Assembly (NCBI GenBank): GCA_054661495.1
Contig: BAAFSQ010000066.1
Span: 1 to 45,072, forward strand
Length of the DNA stretch: 45,072 nucleotides
Direction of reading: 5' to 3'
Source: Zygophlyctis sp. KS116
Taxonomy: Eukaryota; Chytridiomycota
The notes beneath the pieces were generated by a model, which saw only the letters and a list, made by a program, of their open reading frames with translations, ran no database searches and was not told the origin of the DNA. This document shows positions 34,801 to 45,072 of the stretch, piece after piece. The position numbers and the translations under genes were made by a program. Each line of letters opens with the position of its first letter. The stretch's first letter is position 1.

Positions 34801-35338
34801 CAAGTTTCTTAAACATACACGTTTGAAGGAGTAAATAAGTCATACATTCATCCCCAATACTATTTTTTAAGAAAAGTAAAGTTACTGATTTAATAATATC
34901 TCCCAGGGCCTAGATTTCAATTCGTTAATGATTGTATTTGGAAAATGATTGATTAAACTCCCCAATTGATTATTTGGATTCCTTTGCGACGCTGCAGAAT
35001 ACCCCAAAGTCATAATATTATTAATTTTGTTCTTGAAACAATATGAGATTACTTGATCAACTATTTCTGATTGCGAATAAAAGGAAGATGATCTACATGG
35101 CATTTTCCCGTGATTGCACCCAACAATAACTTGACTTAAAATTCCAGACTCTAGAGATTCTAATTCCTTTAATTCAGTCCCTGAAAATTCATTAATGACT
35201 TGTGCCAGAGAAGAATATTTCTGAAAATGATCAAAGAACATTACAGACTTTGAATTTCTCACCGCCTAAACTTGAATCGCTGGCCACTTTAGTACAATTC
35301 ATGCATTCATGATTCTGCGCTTCCGCTCTCAACGCCAT
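31888..35338 (-). CDS. TERT: Telomerase reverse transcriptase
   Basis: Spliced product of 1010 residues, a whole-codon sum with 15 introns of 22-33 nt: 35266-35287 (tentative), 34860-34885, 34744-34773, 34089-34119, 33801-33829, 33688-33715, 33545-33570, 33428-33460, 33292-33320, 33163-33191, 32974-33000, 32868-32898, 32771-32796, 32401-32426, 32130-32154. TEN-like N-terminus ending HIGDECMTYLLL / CFYQLNG. TRBD: VFPVDIWGSQENQKLVFKW, RRYETFSLHNFMENI, FYITETG, YFRQDIWQ (T motif). RT motifs 1-2 SFVRMLPKNNGFRTIINLK; A CKIDVVSCFDN; B' VGIPQGSVLSTILC; C LLRFVDDFLFIS (DD at 32689-32694); E WCGLLID. The catalytic triad is intact. It synthesises telomeric DNA. Convergent with the M6PR-like gene at 13 bp. 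Confidence 0.96.
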
Positions 35339-35517
35339 TCCATATTTCTGATGGACAATCTAATAATGCATTGGTATACTATATCTACCAACTCGTATCT
35401 ACAACTCTAATACATCCAACTCTAAGAGATCTTGCAACGGCCAAGAGTTGGCAAGAACCTAGACTCAGCCTCTTAAAAATTCCATCAAAACTTGTTCTTG
35501 GAAAGAGATTCTGCAGA

Positions 35518-38500
35518 ATGAAAAACATTCCTGAAAGTACGATCGCTTAATGACTGATTTATAGTTCCATCATCAATAAATTTCCCAGAGGAAGAAAAGA
35601 AAATACTTGCATTCTGGGAAGAAATTAATGCTTTTCAAACGTCTTTGAAATTATCGCAAGGTAGACCCCCATTTTCTTTCTATGATGGTCCTCCATTTGC
35701 TACCGGACTGCCGCATTATGGGCATTTGTTGGCTGGGACAATCAAGGTAGTTAGTTTTAGGTTAAGGAGTAGGATGTGGTGACTAGATATGCCCATTCAA
35801 CTGGTCATTATGTAGAACGCAGATTTGGTTGGGATACTCATGGTCTTCCAGTAGAATATGAAATTGACAAGAAATTAGGGATCAAAGGTCCTGCAGATGT
35901 TGCTAAAATGGGAATTGCTGCTTATAATCAGGAATGTCGATCAATTGTTATGAAATATGCGACAGAATGGGAAACAACTGTGAAGAGAATGGGAAGATGG
36001 ATTGATTTTAAAAATGATTATAAGACTCTAAATTTATCTTTTATGGAATCTGTGTGGTGGGTTTTTAGTCAGCTATATCAAAAAGATCAGGTTTATAGAG
36101 GTTATCGTGTATTTTTCTTTATTTTTCTTATAGTTTAGATTATGCCCTATTCAATGGCTGTTTGTACTCCTTTATCGAATTTTGAAGCTAATTTGAATTA
36201 TAAAGATACAGTTGATCCTGCTGGTAAGTTTAAGGATTTTTAATTTTAGTTGTCGTTTCTTTTCCGCTTGTTTCTGATCCCTCAGTCTCTTTGTTGGCTT
36301 GGACAACTACTCCTTGGACTTTACCAAGTAATTTGGCTTTATGCGTTCATCCGGAATTTGTTTATGTTAAAATACATGATCAAGAAGCGGATGCTAAATA
36401 TATTCTTCTAGAAAGTAGACTCTCTATTTTATACAAGGATCCGAAAAAGGCCAAATTTACTGTGTTGGAAAAAATGAAGGGATCAGAACTAAAGGGAGTA
36501 AAGTACCAGCCTCTTTTTGATTATTATGCAGATGTATTTATACTTGAATTAATTATTAGCGGGCAGATAATGCATTTTACGTGCTGAATGATACTTATGT
36601 AACTGATGATTCTGGTACAGGCATAGTTCATACTGCCCCGGCTTTTGGTGAGGACGATTTTAGAATTGCCGTGGATAACAAAATTGTATCTGGAGAAGGA
36701 GACATGGCATGTCCTATTGATGCTACTGGTCGCTTTATTCTTCCAGTAAAAGATTATATTGGGCAAAATGTGAAGGATGCTGATAAGCAAATCCAGAAAG
36801 ATCTGAAGGTGCGAGGAAGACTTATTAGGCAATCACAAATTTCTCATTCGTATCCCTTTTGCTATAGATCAGACACCCCTTTAATATACCGGGCGGTTCC
36901 AGCATGGTTCGTGCGTGTTGCAGAAATCACTGAGAAGCTGATCAAAAATAACATGGAGACATACTGGGTGCCTGAAAACGTGAAATTAAAGCGATTTCAT
37001 AATTGGTTGGAAGGTTCTCGAGACTGGAATATTTCTCGAAATCGCTATTGGGGAACCCCGATTCCTTTGTGGGTTAGTGATGACTATGAAGAGATTGTGG
37101 CAGTAGGATCAGTGAAGGAATTGGAAGAATTATCGGGCGTGAAAGGATTGACCGATATCCATCGTGATAAAATTGATGATATTACTATACCATCAAAGAA
37201 AGGAAAAGGTCAATTACGAAGAATCAGTGAAGTCTTTGATTGTTGGTTTGAAAGTGGAAGGTAAGTTTGCCTTAAATAATGCAACAGCATGCCATACGCC
37301 CAGCAACATTATCCATTTGAAAATAGTGATAAGTTTTTGAAAACCTTCCCTGCAGATTTTATTGCAGAAGGCATTGATCAAACAAGAGGATGGTTTTACA
37401 CTTTAATGGTTCTTTCTACCCATTTATTCGATAAACCTCCTTGGAAAAACTTGATTGTTAATGGTTTAGTCTTGGCTAGGTACTCCATTTTGACATAATT
37501 ATATTAGTGATGGTAAGAAAATGAGTAAAAGGCTCAAAAATTATCCAGACCCAAATGAAGTTATGGAAAGCCACGGAGCAGACGTTTTAAGGTAGATATT
37601 TTTAAGTTTACTTTAAGGCTATATTTGATTACATCTCCTGCTGTAAGAGCTGAAAATCTACGCTTCCGTGAAGAAGGAGTCAAAGAATTAGTTGCCAAAG
37701 TTTTGCTGCCGTGGTATAATGCCTATAGATTTTTCTTTTCTCAGCTTCTTCTTTTGAAAAAGGTAACTGCTAAAGAATAATAATGTAAAGGAACACAATA
37801 TTGACTTTGAATACAATGACTCATTAGATCTTGGTAAGGATTCAAATGTTATGGATCGATGGATTTTAGCATCCAGTCAGACTTTAATCCAATTTGTGAA
37901 ACAAGAGATGGAGGGTATGTTCTTTCACCTTTAAAATATTAGCTTATCGGCTCTATACCGTTACTCCTCGCCTTCTTGGACTTATTGATGATCTAACCAA
38001 TTGGTATATTAGATTTAATAGGAAGCGTCTTAAGGCAGAAAACGGACCAGAGGATGCTATTCGAGCATTGAACGTTTTGTTTGAAGTTCTATTTGTTTTG
38101 TCTCGAATGATGGTATGACAAAAATAATTTGTAAATCTTTAGTCTCCATTTACTCCATTTATCTCTGAAACAATGTATCAAAATCTCAAAAAATGCTTGC
38201 CTGAAACATCAGAGGATACACGAAGTGTTCATTTCTTGTTGTTCCCTGAAGTTAAGAAAAGCTACTTTAATCCGGAAATTGAACGTGCAGTGTCTCGTAT
38301 GCGTTCAGTGATAGATTTGGGAAGATATATTAGAGAACAGAAGAATTTGCCTCTCAAAACTCCTCTTCGTGAATTAATTGTCATCAATCCCGATCCTCAA
38401 TTCCGTGAAGATGTTAAATCTCTTGAAGGCTACATAATTGATGTAAGTTTCGTTTGTTTTTTAAATGTAGGAAATGAATATTAGAACTTTAACAATCACT

Positions 38501-39124
38501 TCTGAAGAGAAAAAATATGGCGTAAAATACAAGTTGATACCCGAATGGAAATCCCTTGGAGCGACTTTCAAAAAGGACGTTTCGAAAATTAGAGCTTCTC
38601 TACCCAATATTTCGGAAACGGAGATTCAAAAGTTTATTTCCACAAAGGAAATCGATATAAGTGGACTAAAATTGACTGATGAACATTTACAAGTTACTCG
38701 CTACTTTGACGAAGACCATCCAAATTACCAAGCACACTTTACTAATGAAGTTTTAGTAATTTTGGATACAGCACTAGATCAGGAATTAATTAAAGAAGGA
38801 ATCGCTAGAGAATTAGTCAACCGTATTCAAAGGCTACGTAAAAAAGTATAAAAACTTGAAATTAATATTATAGGCTGGTATACAACCAACAGATGAAATC
38901 TTATATTATCTCCAAATTAACCAGGACCCCAAGTCTGAACTTAAATCTATTTTAACAGATTTAAAAGATGTGCTTGACCGTTATTTGAAACAAGATATTA
39001 TCAATGTGGAATCCAGCAAACCTGAAAATATCCTCATTCAAGAAGAACAAGAGGTAAAAAGTAAAATGATAATATTTAGGTATCAAATTCCAAATTTGAT
39101 CTTTATCTAGTCAAGAAGATTTAA
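35518..39124 (+). CDS. ILS1: Isoleucyl-tRNA synthetase, cytosolic
   Basis: Spliced product of 1073 residues, the usual eukaryotic cytosolic length. Fourteen introns of 26-30 nt: 35537-35564, 35747-35772, 36109-36138, 36224-36249, 36534-36559, 37261-37287, 37480-37507, 37592-37617, 37763-37790, 37915-37942, 38113-38142, 38443-38470, 38846-38873, 39054-39079. Class I signature [17 protein letters not shown] (HIGH variant HYGH); YERRFG-type [17 protein letters not shown]; editing domain [18 protein letters not shown] and [37 protein letters not shown] in [16 protein letters not shown]; anticodon domain DRWILASS. It charges tRNA-Ile, with editing of valine. Start [17 protein letters not shown] after a 28-nt first intron. 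Its last 14 bases overlap the convergent transporter gene. Confidence 0.96.
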
Positions 39125-40165
39125 CTTTTTCTTTAATTGATTTCTTTTTTGGCCATGAGTAACATACAGTCCCTAAAAACACGAGAATACTACCTACCCA
39201 GTGCATAAAAGTAAAGTCATTTTTAAACAGAATCACACTTAATACTAAACTTGTAAATTTCCTTAAAGAAAGTATCAAGTTTAAAGTTACAGCCGAAGCT
39301 AGTGAACTAGCCTTTTGAACACCAGAAATACAAACATCTAAAATTTTAAAAATCAGAAAATTACATTGTGTAACAACATTAAGCACTAAAAGACACCATA
39401 AATACGGAATCCCAAAATTAAACACTATAATAGATTCTGAATCAGAATATCTATAATATTAATTTTAAAAAATCACCTTTTAAAATCATTTAAAATATTA
39501 TCTTTGAACAGTAAGAATGCAGGTAAACTTAAAAAATGCATATAAAACAATCCTTCTTTCCAAACTTTTCCATATTTTGAATATAATACTTGTTGATAGA
39601 GCCCCATTACTGATGATAAAAACAATGCAATAACCAAAAATCCCATCCCTATCAACCAAGAATTATAATCGGACACTTGCAATTCTCTTTGAGATGAAGA
39701 AGCCATTGTCACTACCCCTACACCTAAACTGAGAATTATGACACCTGTCACCTATAGTGAATTCTTCAATATTACTTGATGCAGTGTAAAACTAGTATTC
39801 AAAAAGATCCATGATAGCATCATACTAGTTATAAGACCAGCGCTTCTAAAAATAATATGAAACGCTTTAATCAGCCAAAACAGTAACTTACGCATTGAAA
39901 TTTTATAGTCCAGTGCCACATTATTTAGAAGAGAGCTCGACCAAAACAATGACACAATGCCTAACCAATGATACATCGGAATGGCCGTTTTCTTGAATCG
40001 AATCCTAGAAAAATCAAAAACAGCAGGAAATCCGAGAGCAGACACCAACAGAAATTGACAAAATGTAATCAAATGAACAGAATTTCTGATATTGCTGGTA
40101 ATTGTTTCCAGTGTCAAAACATTTGAACAGCATCCTCCGAATATCTGAAGAAGAGTCGCAATCAT
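39111..40165 (-). CDS. SLC35B4/YEA4-like nucleotide-sugar transporter
   Basis: Spliced product of 325 residues. Introns: 39865-39891 (27 nt, stop-free), 39752-39775 (24 nt) and 39451-39476 (26 nt, donor GTGATT). Starts MIATLLQIFGGCCSNVLTLE and continues with SSLLNNVALDYKISMPFHII, the YEA4/SLC35B4 block for substrate selection (N..L.Y.I.MP.H...R). MGLYQQVLYSKYGKVWKEGL and FLSLPAFLLF follow, then SLRKFTSLVLSVILFKNDFT. About ten membrane helices of the drug/metabolite transporter fold. The lysine-rich tail [12 protein letters not shown] is cytosolic. In fungi this family imports UDP-GlcNAc (Yea4) or UDP-xylose into ER/Golgi, feeding glycan and chitin synthesis. Substrate cannot be fixed from sequence. 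Confidence 0.88.
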
Positions 40166-40223
40166 GCCAACTTAATTATGTCTAGTTGGCTGTTGGTCTA
40201 ACAAAGAGTCTAGGGTCGAACCA

Positions 40224-41284
40224 ATGATCATTTTAGAATTTGGATCTTGTTCATTAAAGATTGGACAAAGTGGGGATGTTCAACCAAAAGTGTATTATTA
40301 TTCTCTAGACAATGATGCAATTTCCGATTGGAGAGAAAATGGTTGGGGACCATTACAGTTGAATTATAGGGTTTTATATGATTATCCGCCGGTCAAAGAT
40401 CATTTATTCTCTTTACTCAATGCAACATTAAATAGATGTTGGGATGAATTATGTTGTAATGATCAAGAGATACTACTAGTAGAATATCCGTTTTTACCGA
40501 TATTGGTGAAAGAATCTATTTATCAAGTTCTATTAAAGAAATTTGCAAGAGAAATTTCAATACTTCCAACTCCGATTGCATCAGTATTATCTTTTGGATC
40601 TACTCTAGGACTAGTAATTGATTTGGGATATTTGGATTCTAGAGTTTATCTAGTCTATGATGGTAGAGTATTAGAGAATTTCACGGGATTTTATCCGATT
40701 GGTAAGTTTTAAGTGGATTAAAAATAGGCGGAAAGATGATTACAAATGAAATTAAAAAGTTTCTTTTAAAATATGGAACCTGGAAGATTTCTGGGATTGA
40801 AAATACAATTTCTGAAACTTGGTTAGAATCTGTACCACTAATGGTTTGGGAATCTTTAAAATCTCAAGTTTTTGAATCAAATTACTCTACTTTTCAAATT
40901 TCTTCTTGTCAATCATTTACTTTTCCAGAAAATTTAGTAGATTTTGTTCTAGAAAAGATATTTGAAAAGGATTCTGATAATGAAAATATAGTCACCGTTA
41001 TTGGAAATGTACTTTGCAAGTGCCCAGTTGATTTAAGAAAAATCATGGCTAAAAATATATTCTTGACGGGTGGTTGTGGAAATATACAAAAGTTATCTGA
41101 AAGATTAATGTCGGAACTCGTGAATTATTGCAAAGAATCTACAAAATTACAACATTTGTCATTAGAGTTTGGAAATACCTCGTTTTCTCCAATGATGGCG
41201 TCGTGGACTGGTGCATCCGTGTATTCTAGTTTAAAAGGAGTTTCGCTCATGAAGAAGATTACGCTGAATGATTTATCTTGTTGA
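40224..41284 (+). CDS. ARP10: Actin-related protein ARP10/ACTR10 (dynactin pointed-end subunit)
   Basis: Spliced product of 344 residues. One 26-nt intron (40702-40727) joins TGFYPIG to GKMITNEIKKFL. It starts MIILEFGSCSLKIGQSGD (actin fold phosphate-1 region, weakly conserved). ILLVEYPFLPILVKESIYQV; SILPTPIASVLSFGSTLGLV; IDLGYLDSRVYLVYDGRVL; IFLTGGCGNIQKLSERLMSE; FSPMMASWTGASVYSSL. The truncated N-terminus and divergent nucleotide loop are typical of Arp10/Arp11 rather than of actin. It belongs to the dynactin pointed-end complex, the cofactor for cytoplasmic dynein. The 58-bp gap to the divergent transporter gene holds both promoters. Confidence 0.82.
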
Positions 41285-41379
41285 TCTCTTTACCTGATGA
41301 TCGCCGGAAAGTTGAAAGTTGAAAATTGGAATTTACAGATTACCATCAAAAATTCACAGAAAAATTCAAATCATTGAAA

Positions 41380-44099
41380 ATGGACTTGATGGCACAATTG
41401 GAATCTAAAAAATCTATAATGATCAAAGGCCTTTTTGATCCGTTTGTAATAAACAGTTGCCCAAATTTGGAGTATTTGAGTGATCCATCTGATGATCAAT
41501 TGCAGATTCATGACTTGCTTGTCAAACGATCAGCAAGGATTCTTACTAAAGTTGTCAATGGATCGACGTCAGCAGCGATTTTAATGATGAATGATTTATT
41601 AGAGGAGAAGAGGCTAAAGGACACTCCTGATCTGATTACAAGTTTTTATACGATCCAAGAGTTTGCTCCTTGGGCTCATGTAACTCGGCATTTGGTTGGA
41701 GGGAATTTGGAGTTGATAAGTAAGCATGCACAGTATCTGACTGATTCTTGGTTTCCTGAATCATTTATTCAAGTTTTGGGAAAACTGTTGAATTATTACT
41801 CAAAAGAGTTACGATCGGATGATTGTATTAATATTTACAGAATATTATATTTTGCAGTCAAGAGAAATATCAGATTAAATATTAATCCGATTATGGACTC
41901 TTGTAAAAGAGTTTTTATGCAAGATTCATCAATCAGCATCAGGACAAAAAATCTAGTGGATGTATTATTGTTGTTACTGGCAATTTATAGTAATTGTTTT
42001 CTATAATCTTATTTTAGATTCATTGGTAGATAAAGATTCTAAATCAAGTGTTTTTAATCTGATTTTACAAGTTTTAAGTATAGATTCAGGAAATTTACTA
42101 TCGGAATCTTTAGAGTCGCTAGGACTTTTACAAATGGAGTTATTATTGGTTTTGCAAAATATAAAGTCTAATGATTGGAAACGGTTAACGATATCAATAA
42201 TCAACTCTTTTAAAGATGAAAGTTTTGATACATATATTTCGTTGATTCAAATTTATAAGAGATATTCGGATTTTGTACTGTATCATCGTGATTCAAGATG
42301 GATAGTGTCGCAATTGCTCTTTCAAGATTGGGTTATAGATTCATTTGTAAAAAATTGTGAATGGATTTATGATTATATTAACAAGGAACACACTCAAGGT
42401 ACTCTTTTACTTTTTAAAACAAGGTGAATTATGTGCATTGAATTGTATTCTTTTTAGTTTACGGATTCCGTTTTTAGATGATTTGCCAATTAATGAAGCA
42501 AAGATTATTGCAATTAATCTTGATCGTTTAAGTGGTATAAATGTATCTCAAACTGTGTACAAGGAGCCAAATGTCTCACAAAAAGTTTGTGCATTTATAA
42601 CATCTCAACTCTTTCAAGGTAAACTTTTGTTTCCTGTTGGAAAAGATATGAAAATGCACGCAAAAGTATATTTTATGATTAAATATTATAGGTCATATTA
42701 AAGAATTCTGTTCATGTACTGTTTAATGATTACCAATTGCTGAAATTGCCTGTAAATTTTTATCAAATCCTTCAAGAGTCATCAAAGGATATTTCTCTTA
42801 TAAAGAATGATCCCATGTGGACTTTGCTCAGAGAACGTTCAAAAAAATCGTCTGTTTTATATGCGTCTGCTGGAAAAATCGCGAATTCATCCGGTTATCT
42901 TTGTTCGTATTTATGCGAGATTAATGCTTTTAAAACAATCGATGAGACAGTCACAATGTATTTTTTTACTATTAAAACATAGAATACAAAATTATTCTCA
43001 AGAATTGCATGATTCTTTTCATTCTTCGGCCTTTGTTTCAAGTGATTTTCTTTCAATACCAGGTAAAGTTTTTTTTGTGTTGATAAATTAGAGTATAAAA
43101 CGCAAATGATGGATTTTTGGATGTTTTTTCAGACAATTGCCTTATGTATCTCACTTATTATTAGACCAATTGCTTTGGATCTCCCTGATTCTCCAAGTTT
43201 TGCTAAAAAGAAATCTCTTCCGTATATTTCCAAAATATTTGCCATTCTCTCAAATATTCATTTTATAACTATTCGATATGGCCCTACTGGATTTTCATTA
43301 TGGAGAGATATAGTTGACCATTGTATGATTGGACTTAAACTATATCCAAGTTTTATTCCCTATATTTTTGAATCGCTGGATGGTATGTTTGTAAATACGT
43401 TTTATTTTAGGAAAAAGTTTGTCTAGTATTTCTTTCATGTTGGATATGACGAAATATCTCTTACCGCAGTTATCAGAATCAAGATTAGATTATATTTTGC
43501 ACAAGACTTTATTACCTCGACTAGGGGGATTAGAGAAAAATCATTCAAGTTTAGAACTCTATGAAAAATCTTTACAAGATTCTGGATTTGCCTTGACTGA
43601 ATCTCTTTTCAATAGCCCTTTAAAATTCAAAGATATCATATTGAAGTTTTGGTACCCATTTTTCCAACATATTTTAAACAATGTAAGACTTATTTGTAAA
43701 AGATAGGATAATTTACCATTAAAATCTGTTGAAAAAGGACTATTATCAATAATTCGGGGCTTATCTACCTTGTCAGATCCAATTGAAAACAAAAGTTCTA
43801 GTGTAATATGGAACGACGCATTATCAAAATTCCTTGAAGAAACTCAAAAATGGATTCAAGAAAAATGGAATTTAAACGGATCATCACCAAAAACACGATT
43901 AATCTGTCGACAATTAATATCATCCTTGGAGATAATTCCTTCAAATCATACTATAAAACTATTAGAATGGATTAGAGACTCTATTGCTACTAGAAAAGAC
44001 TTTATACTTTTATCAATCCATGAAAGTCTCTTAAAACAAGATCAAATCAACCATGGAAAAAGACCATGGCTAGTGTATCAATTCAAAGCGTTATTATGA
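41380..44099 (+). CDS. Unrecognised 843-residue helical (solenoid-like) protein
   Basis: Seven micro-introns (41990-42017, 42399-42423, 42666-42691, 42778-42805, 43063-43091, 43383-43410, 43683-43706) join into 843 residues, a whole number of codons. The intron 42778-42805 has an unusual GTCATC donor but is needed to switch frames. The protein is almost wholly amphipathic helix: Leu/Ile/Ser-rich, with no signal peptide, membrane span or enzyme motif, e.g. DLLVKRSARILTKVVNGSTS, LLEKSRIHPVIFVRIYARLM, LPDSPSFAKKKSLPYISKIF. This is what HEAT/ARM scaffold proteins look like, but no family comes to mind, so no function is offered. The frame is open back to 41326 without an ATG; ATG 41380 is the first. 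A missed 5' exon is possible. Confidence 0.7.
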
Positions 44100-44709
44100 A
44101 TGTTTAGTTTCATTTGAAAATCCATAATATGATTGTTCGACATCCATGACTTTTTTACCTCTTAGTAGAGCGATATCATTTGGAGTTTTTTGATTTTTAA
44201 GAATTTCAAAGAATCCCTTGACAACATTTAGCGGATTAGTAGATCCATATATTTTAACATGAATATCCGAAATCCCAACCAATCTACAAATTTCATGAAT
44301 ATTTTTATTAGCAACAATACCATATCCTAAAATCAATCAAATATAGATTACCAGGTACAGTTGTATGCATATCAAACATTGTTCCATGAAACTTTACCTT
44401 TTCATCTGAATAAATTGTCCTATTATCAAATCTTGGAAACCAAGTCATTGCTTTTTTAGCATTGATAGTAGCCTTTTCAACCGCCAAAACAACATCTGCT
44501 CCTCGTCCGATCCCATATCCAGCGGATCCATTTTGATTCCCAACAATCACCAATGCAGATGTAGATCTTACTTTTCCACCGGATGTGACTCTAGCGACCT
44601 TTCTGATCAGTAAAACTCTTTGCGTTAGCCTAGATGAAAGATTAGCATCTGTCGGCATTGGCACTGGAGGAGGCGTTGCTAATTTCAGTGTTGAATAGAA
44701 AAATCTCAT
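44094..44709 (-). CDS. MRPS5: Mitochondrial ribosomal protein uS5m
   Basis: Spliced product of 196 residues, with one 25-nt intron (44327-44351). N-terminus MRFFYSTLKLATPPPVPMPT looks like a mitochondrial presequence. The S5 dsRNA-binding domain is RKVARVTSGGKVRSTSALVI then GNQNGSAGYGIGRGADVVLA. The C-terminal domain is GYGIVANKNIHEICRLVGIS, then DIHVKIYGSTNPLNVVKGFF. The length is bacterial-like rather than long as in animal MRPS5. It sits at the decoding site and mRNA entry of the mitochondrial small subunit. Its stop codon TAA (44096-44094) overlaps the last bases of the convergent gene, whose TGA is 44097-44099. Confidence 0.93.
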
Positions 44710-44746
44710 GGCCGTTCCTAGGCCTTGGAGTCAATTTAACTTGAAT

Positions 44747-44994
44747 TTATTGATAATACAGCTCTAAATTCATACCATCATGAATTTCATAGTCTTCCAA
44801 TGTAATCTGATCCTTGTAAATATTATACCATTTCTTTAAAACTATTTTCTCTGCTGATGTTCCTATTTGCGCTGCAATCAGTAATTTCAAATCTCCAATT
44901 GTATCATCAGGACTAGTCTTAGTCTAGAATAAACTTACTTTGCCTTGACTCTGACTTTCTTTCCAAGTCTATCATTGACAGTGATTTCAATCAT
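44747..44994 (-). CDS. HUB1: UBL5/Hub1 ubiquitin-like splicing modifier
   Basis: Spliced product of 73 residues, exactly the family length. One 26-nt intron (44913-44938) splits the Asn codon of [13 protein letters not shown]. Sequence blocks: [53 protein letters not shown] and [14 protein letters not shown] with the C-terminal double Tyr that replaces the diGly of ubiquitin. Hub1 binds the HIND elements of Snu66/Prp38 non-covalently and promotes use of non-consensus 5' splice sites (established in yeasts). In a genome with dense micro-introns and several non-GTA/GTG donors, this factor is likely to be important; that last point is inference. Confidence 0.96.
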
Positions 44995-45012
44995 TTGATG
45001 TCTCTGAAAGGG

Positions 45013-45072
45013 TTATTGAGTGCCACACAATTCCAAGTTGGTCAAGTGCAACTCCAGATCTAAATGGCTATT
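45013..45072 (-). CDS. Possible 3' end of a further minus-strand gene (partial, doubtful)
   Basis: The minus frame is open from the window edge to TAA at 45015-45013 and gives HLDLELHLTNLELCGTQ, with no family signature. The plus strand also offers an ATG at 44999 with 21 codons (MSLKGLLSATQFQVGQ), so the true gene at this edge cannot be told. Confidence 0.2.
   Translation of the reverse strand, partial: NSHLDLELHLTNLELCGTQ

Noticed and set aside
35290-35551. Plus-strand open stretch (HPTLRDLATAKSWQEPRL...) just before IleRS, resembling part of an F-box protein
   Set aside because: No in-frame ATG, overlaps the TERT start on the other strand, and the IleRS start MKNIPEIPSSINF fits the family without it. 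Probably chance.
42605-42691. Long intron of ~87 nt in the solenoid gene starting at CAAG/GTAAAC
   Set aside because: The frame continues openly as GKLLFPVGKDMKMHAK and a 26-nt intron (42666-42691) suffices, in line with the window norm.

Overview
The window is a gene-dense, AT-rich stretch of a eukaryotic nuclear genome. It holds about 30 protein genes, one ankyrin-type pseudogene and one transposase remnant. I saw no rRNA, tRNA or CRISPR array. The gene set is fungal in flavour: Yak1 kinase, DBP2-type helicase with an RGG tail, VPS74/GPP34, a GT34 galactosyl/mannosyltransferase, PBN1/PIG-X, ARP10 and aspartate-semialdehyde dehydrogenase. It also carries motile-flagellum genes (CCDC96/FAP184-like, an LC8-family dynein light chain of the DNAL4 kind, a CIBAR/FAM92 BAR protein) and genes that most Dikarya lack (phenylalanine hydroxylase, DCAF12-like, KIAA0930/DUF2045-like). 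I infer a zoosporic, early-diverging fungus of the chytrid/Rozella/aphelid grade. The species cannot be fixed from the sequence alone.

The most distinctive property is intron size. I reconstructed 91 GT-AG introns by joining reading frames. Of these, 89 are 22-35 nt long; the other two (91 and 226 nt) both lie in the DBP2 helicase gene. Every reconstructed CDS comes out as a whole number of codons. Many genes look broken in raw six-frame translation only because of these micro-introns. Spacing is also extreme: bidirectional promoters of 28, 36 and 58 bp, two convergent pairs whose coding regions overlap at the stop codons (39111-39124 and 44094-44099), and one pair with back-to-back stops and no gap (21425/21426).

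Layout. 1-5.4 kb: end of a SAM-domain gene, homeobox factor (-), DCAF12-like WD protein (+), Yak1 kinase (-). 5.6-10 kb: SDR oxidoreductase, flagellar CCDC96, 6-phosphogluconate dehydrogenase (all -). 10-16.1 kb: DBP2 (+), F-box/Cys-rich protein (-), Sec61 alpha (+), dynein light chain (-), VPS74 (+). 16.2-18.2 kb: PIG-X/PBN1 and GT34 transferase in tandem (-), possibly spliced into one fusion. 18.2-20.6 kb: the only accessory-looking stretch, with a deleted F-box/ankyrin pseudogene, an internally deleted Tc1/mariner remnant and an intact F-box/ankyrin gene. 20.9-27.8 kb: exosome CSL4 (+), CIBAR, HOM2, CCT2, eIF3m and phenylalanine hydroxylase (all -). 27.9-31.9 kb: KIAA0930-like (-), a kinase-like protein with a signal peptide (+), a mannose-6-phosphate-receptor-like membrane protein (+). 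31.9-35.3 kb: telomerase reverse transcriptase (-, 15 micro-introns). 35.5-45 kb: IleRS (+), nucleotide-sugar transporter (-), dynactin ARP10 (+), an unrecognised 843-residue protein (+), mitochondrial uS5 (-), UBL5/Hub1 (-).

Neighbours are mostly functionally unrelated housekeeping genes. Loose themes are secretion and the ER (Sec61, VPS74, GT34, PIG-X, M6PR-like, sugar transporter) and flagellum/dynein biology (CCDC96, DNAL4, CIBAR, ARP10). A short word, TGTCCGA or AGTCCGA, recurs in the gaps upstream of all three flagellar genes, the ankyrin genes, PAH and the secreted-protein genes. It is missing near most housekeeping genes, so it may be a stage-specific promoter element.
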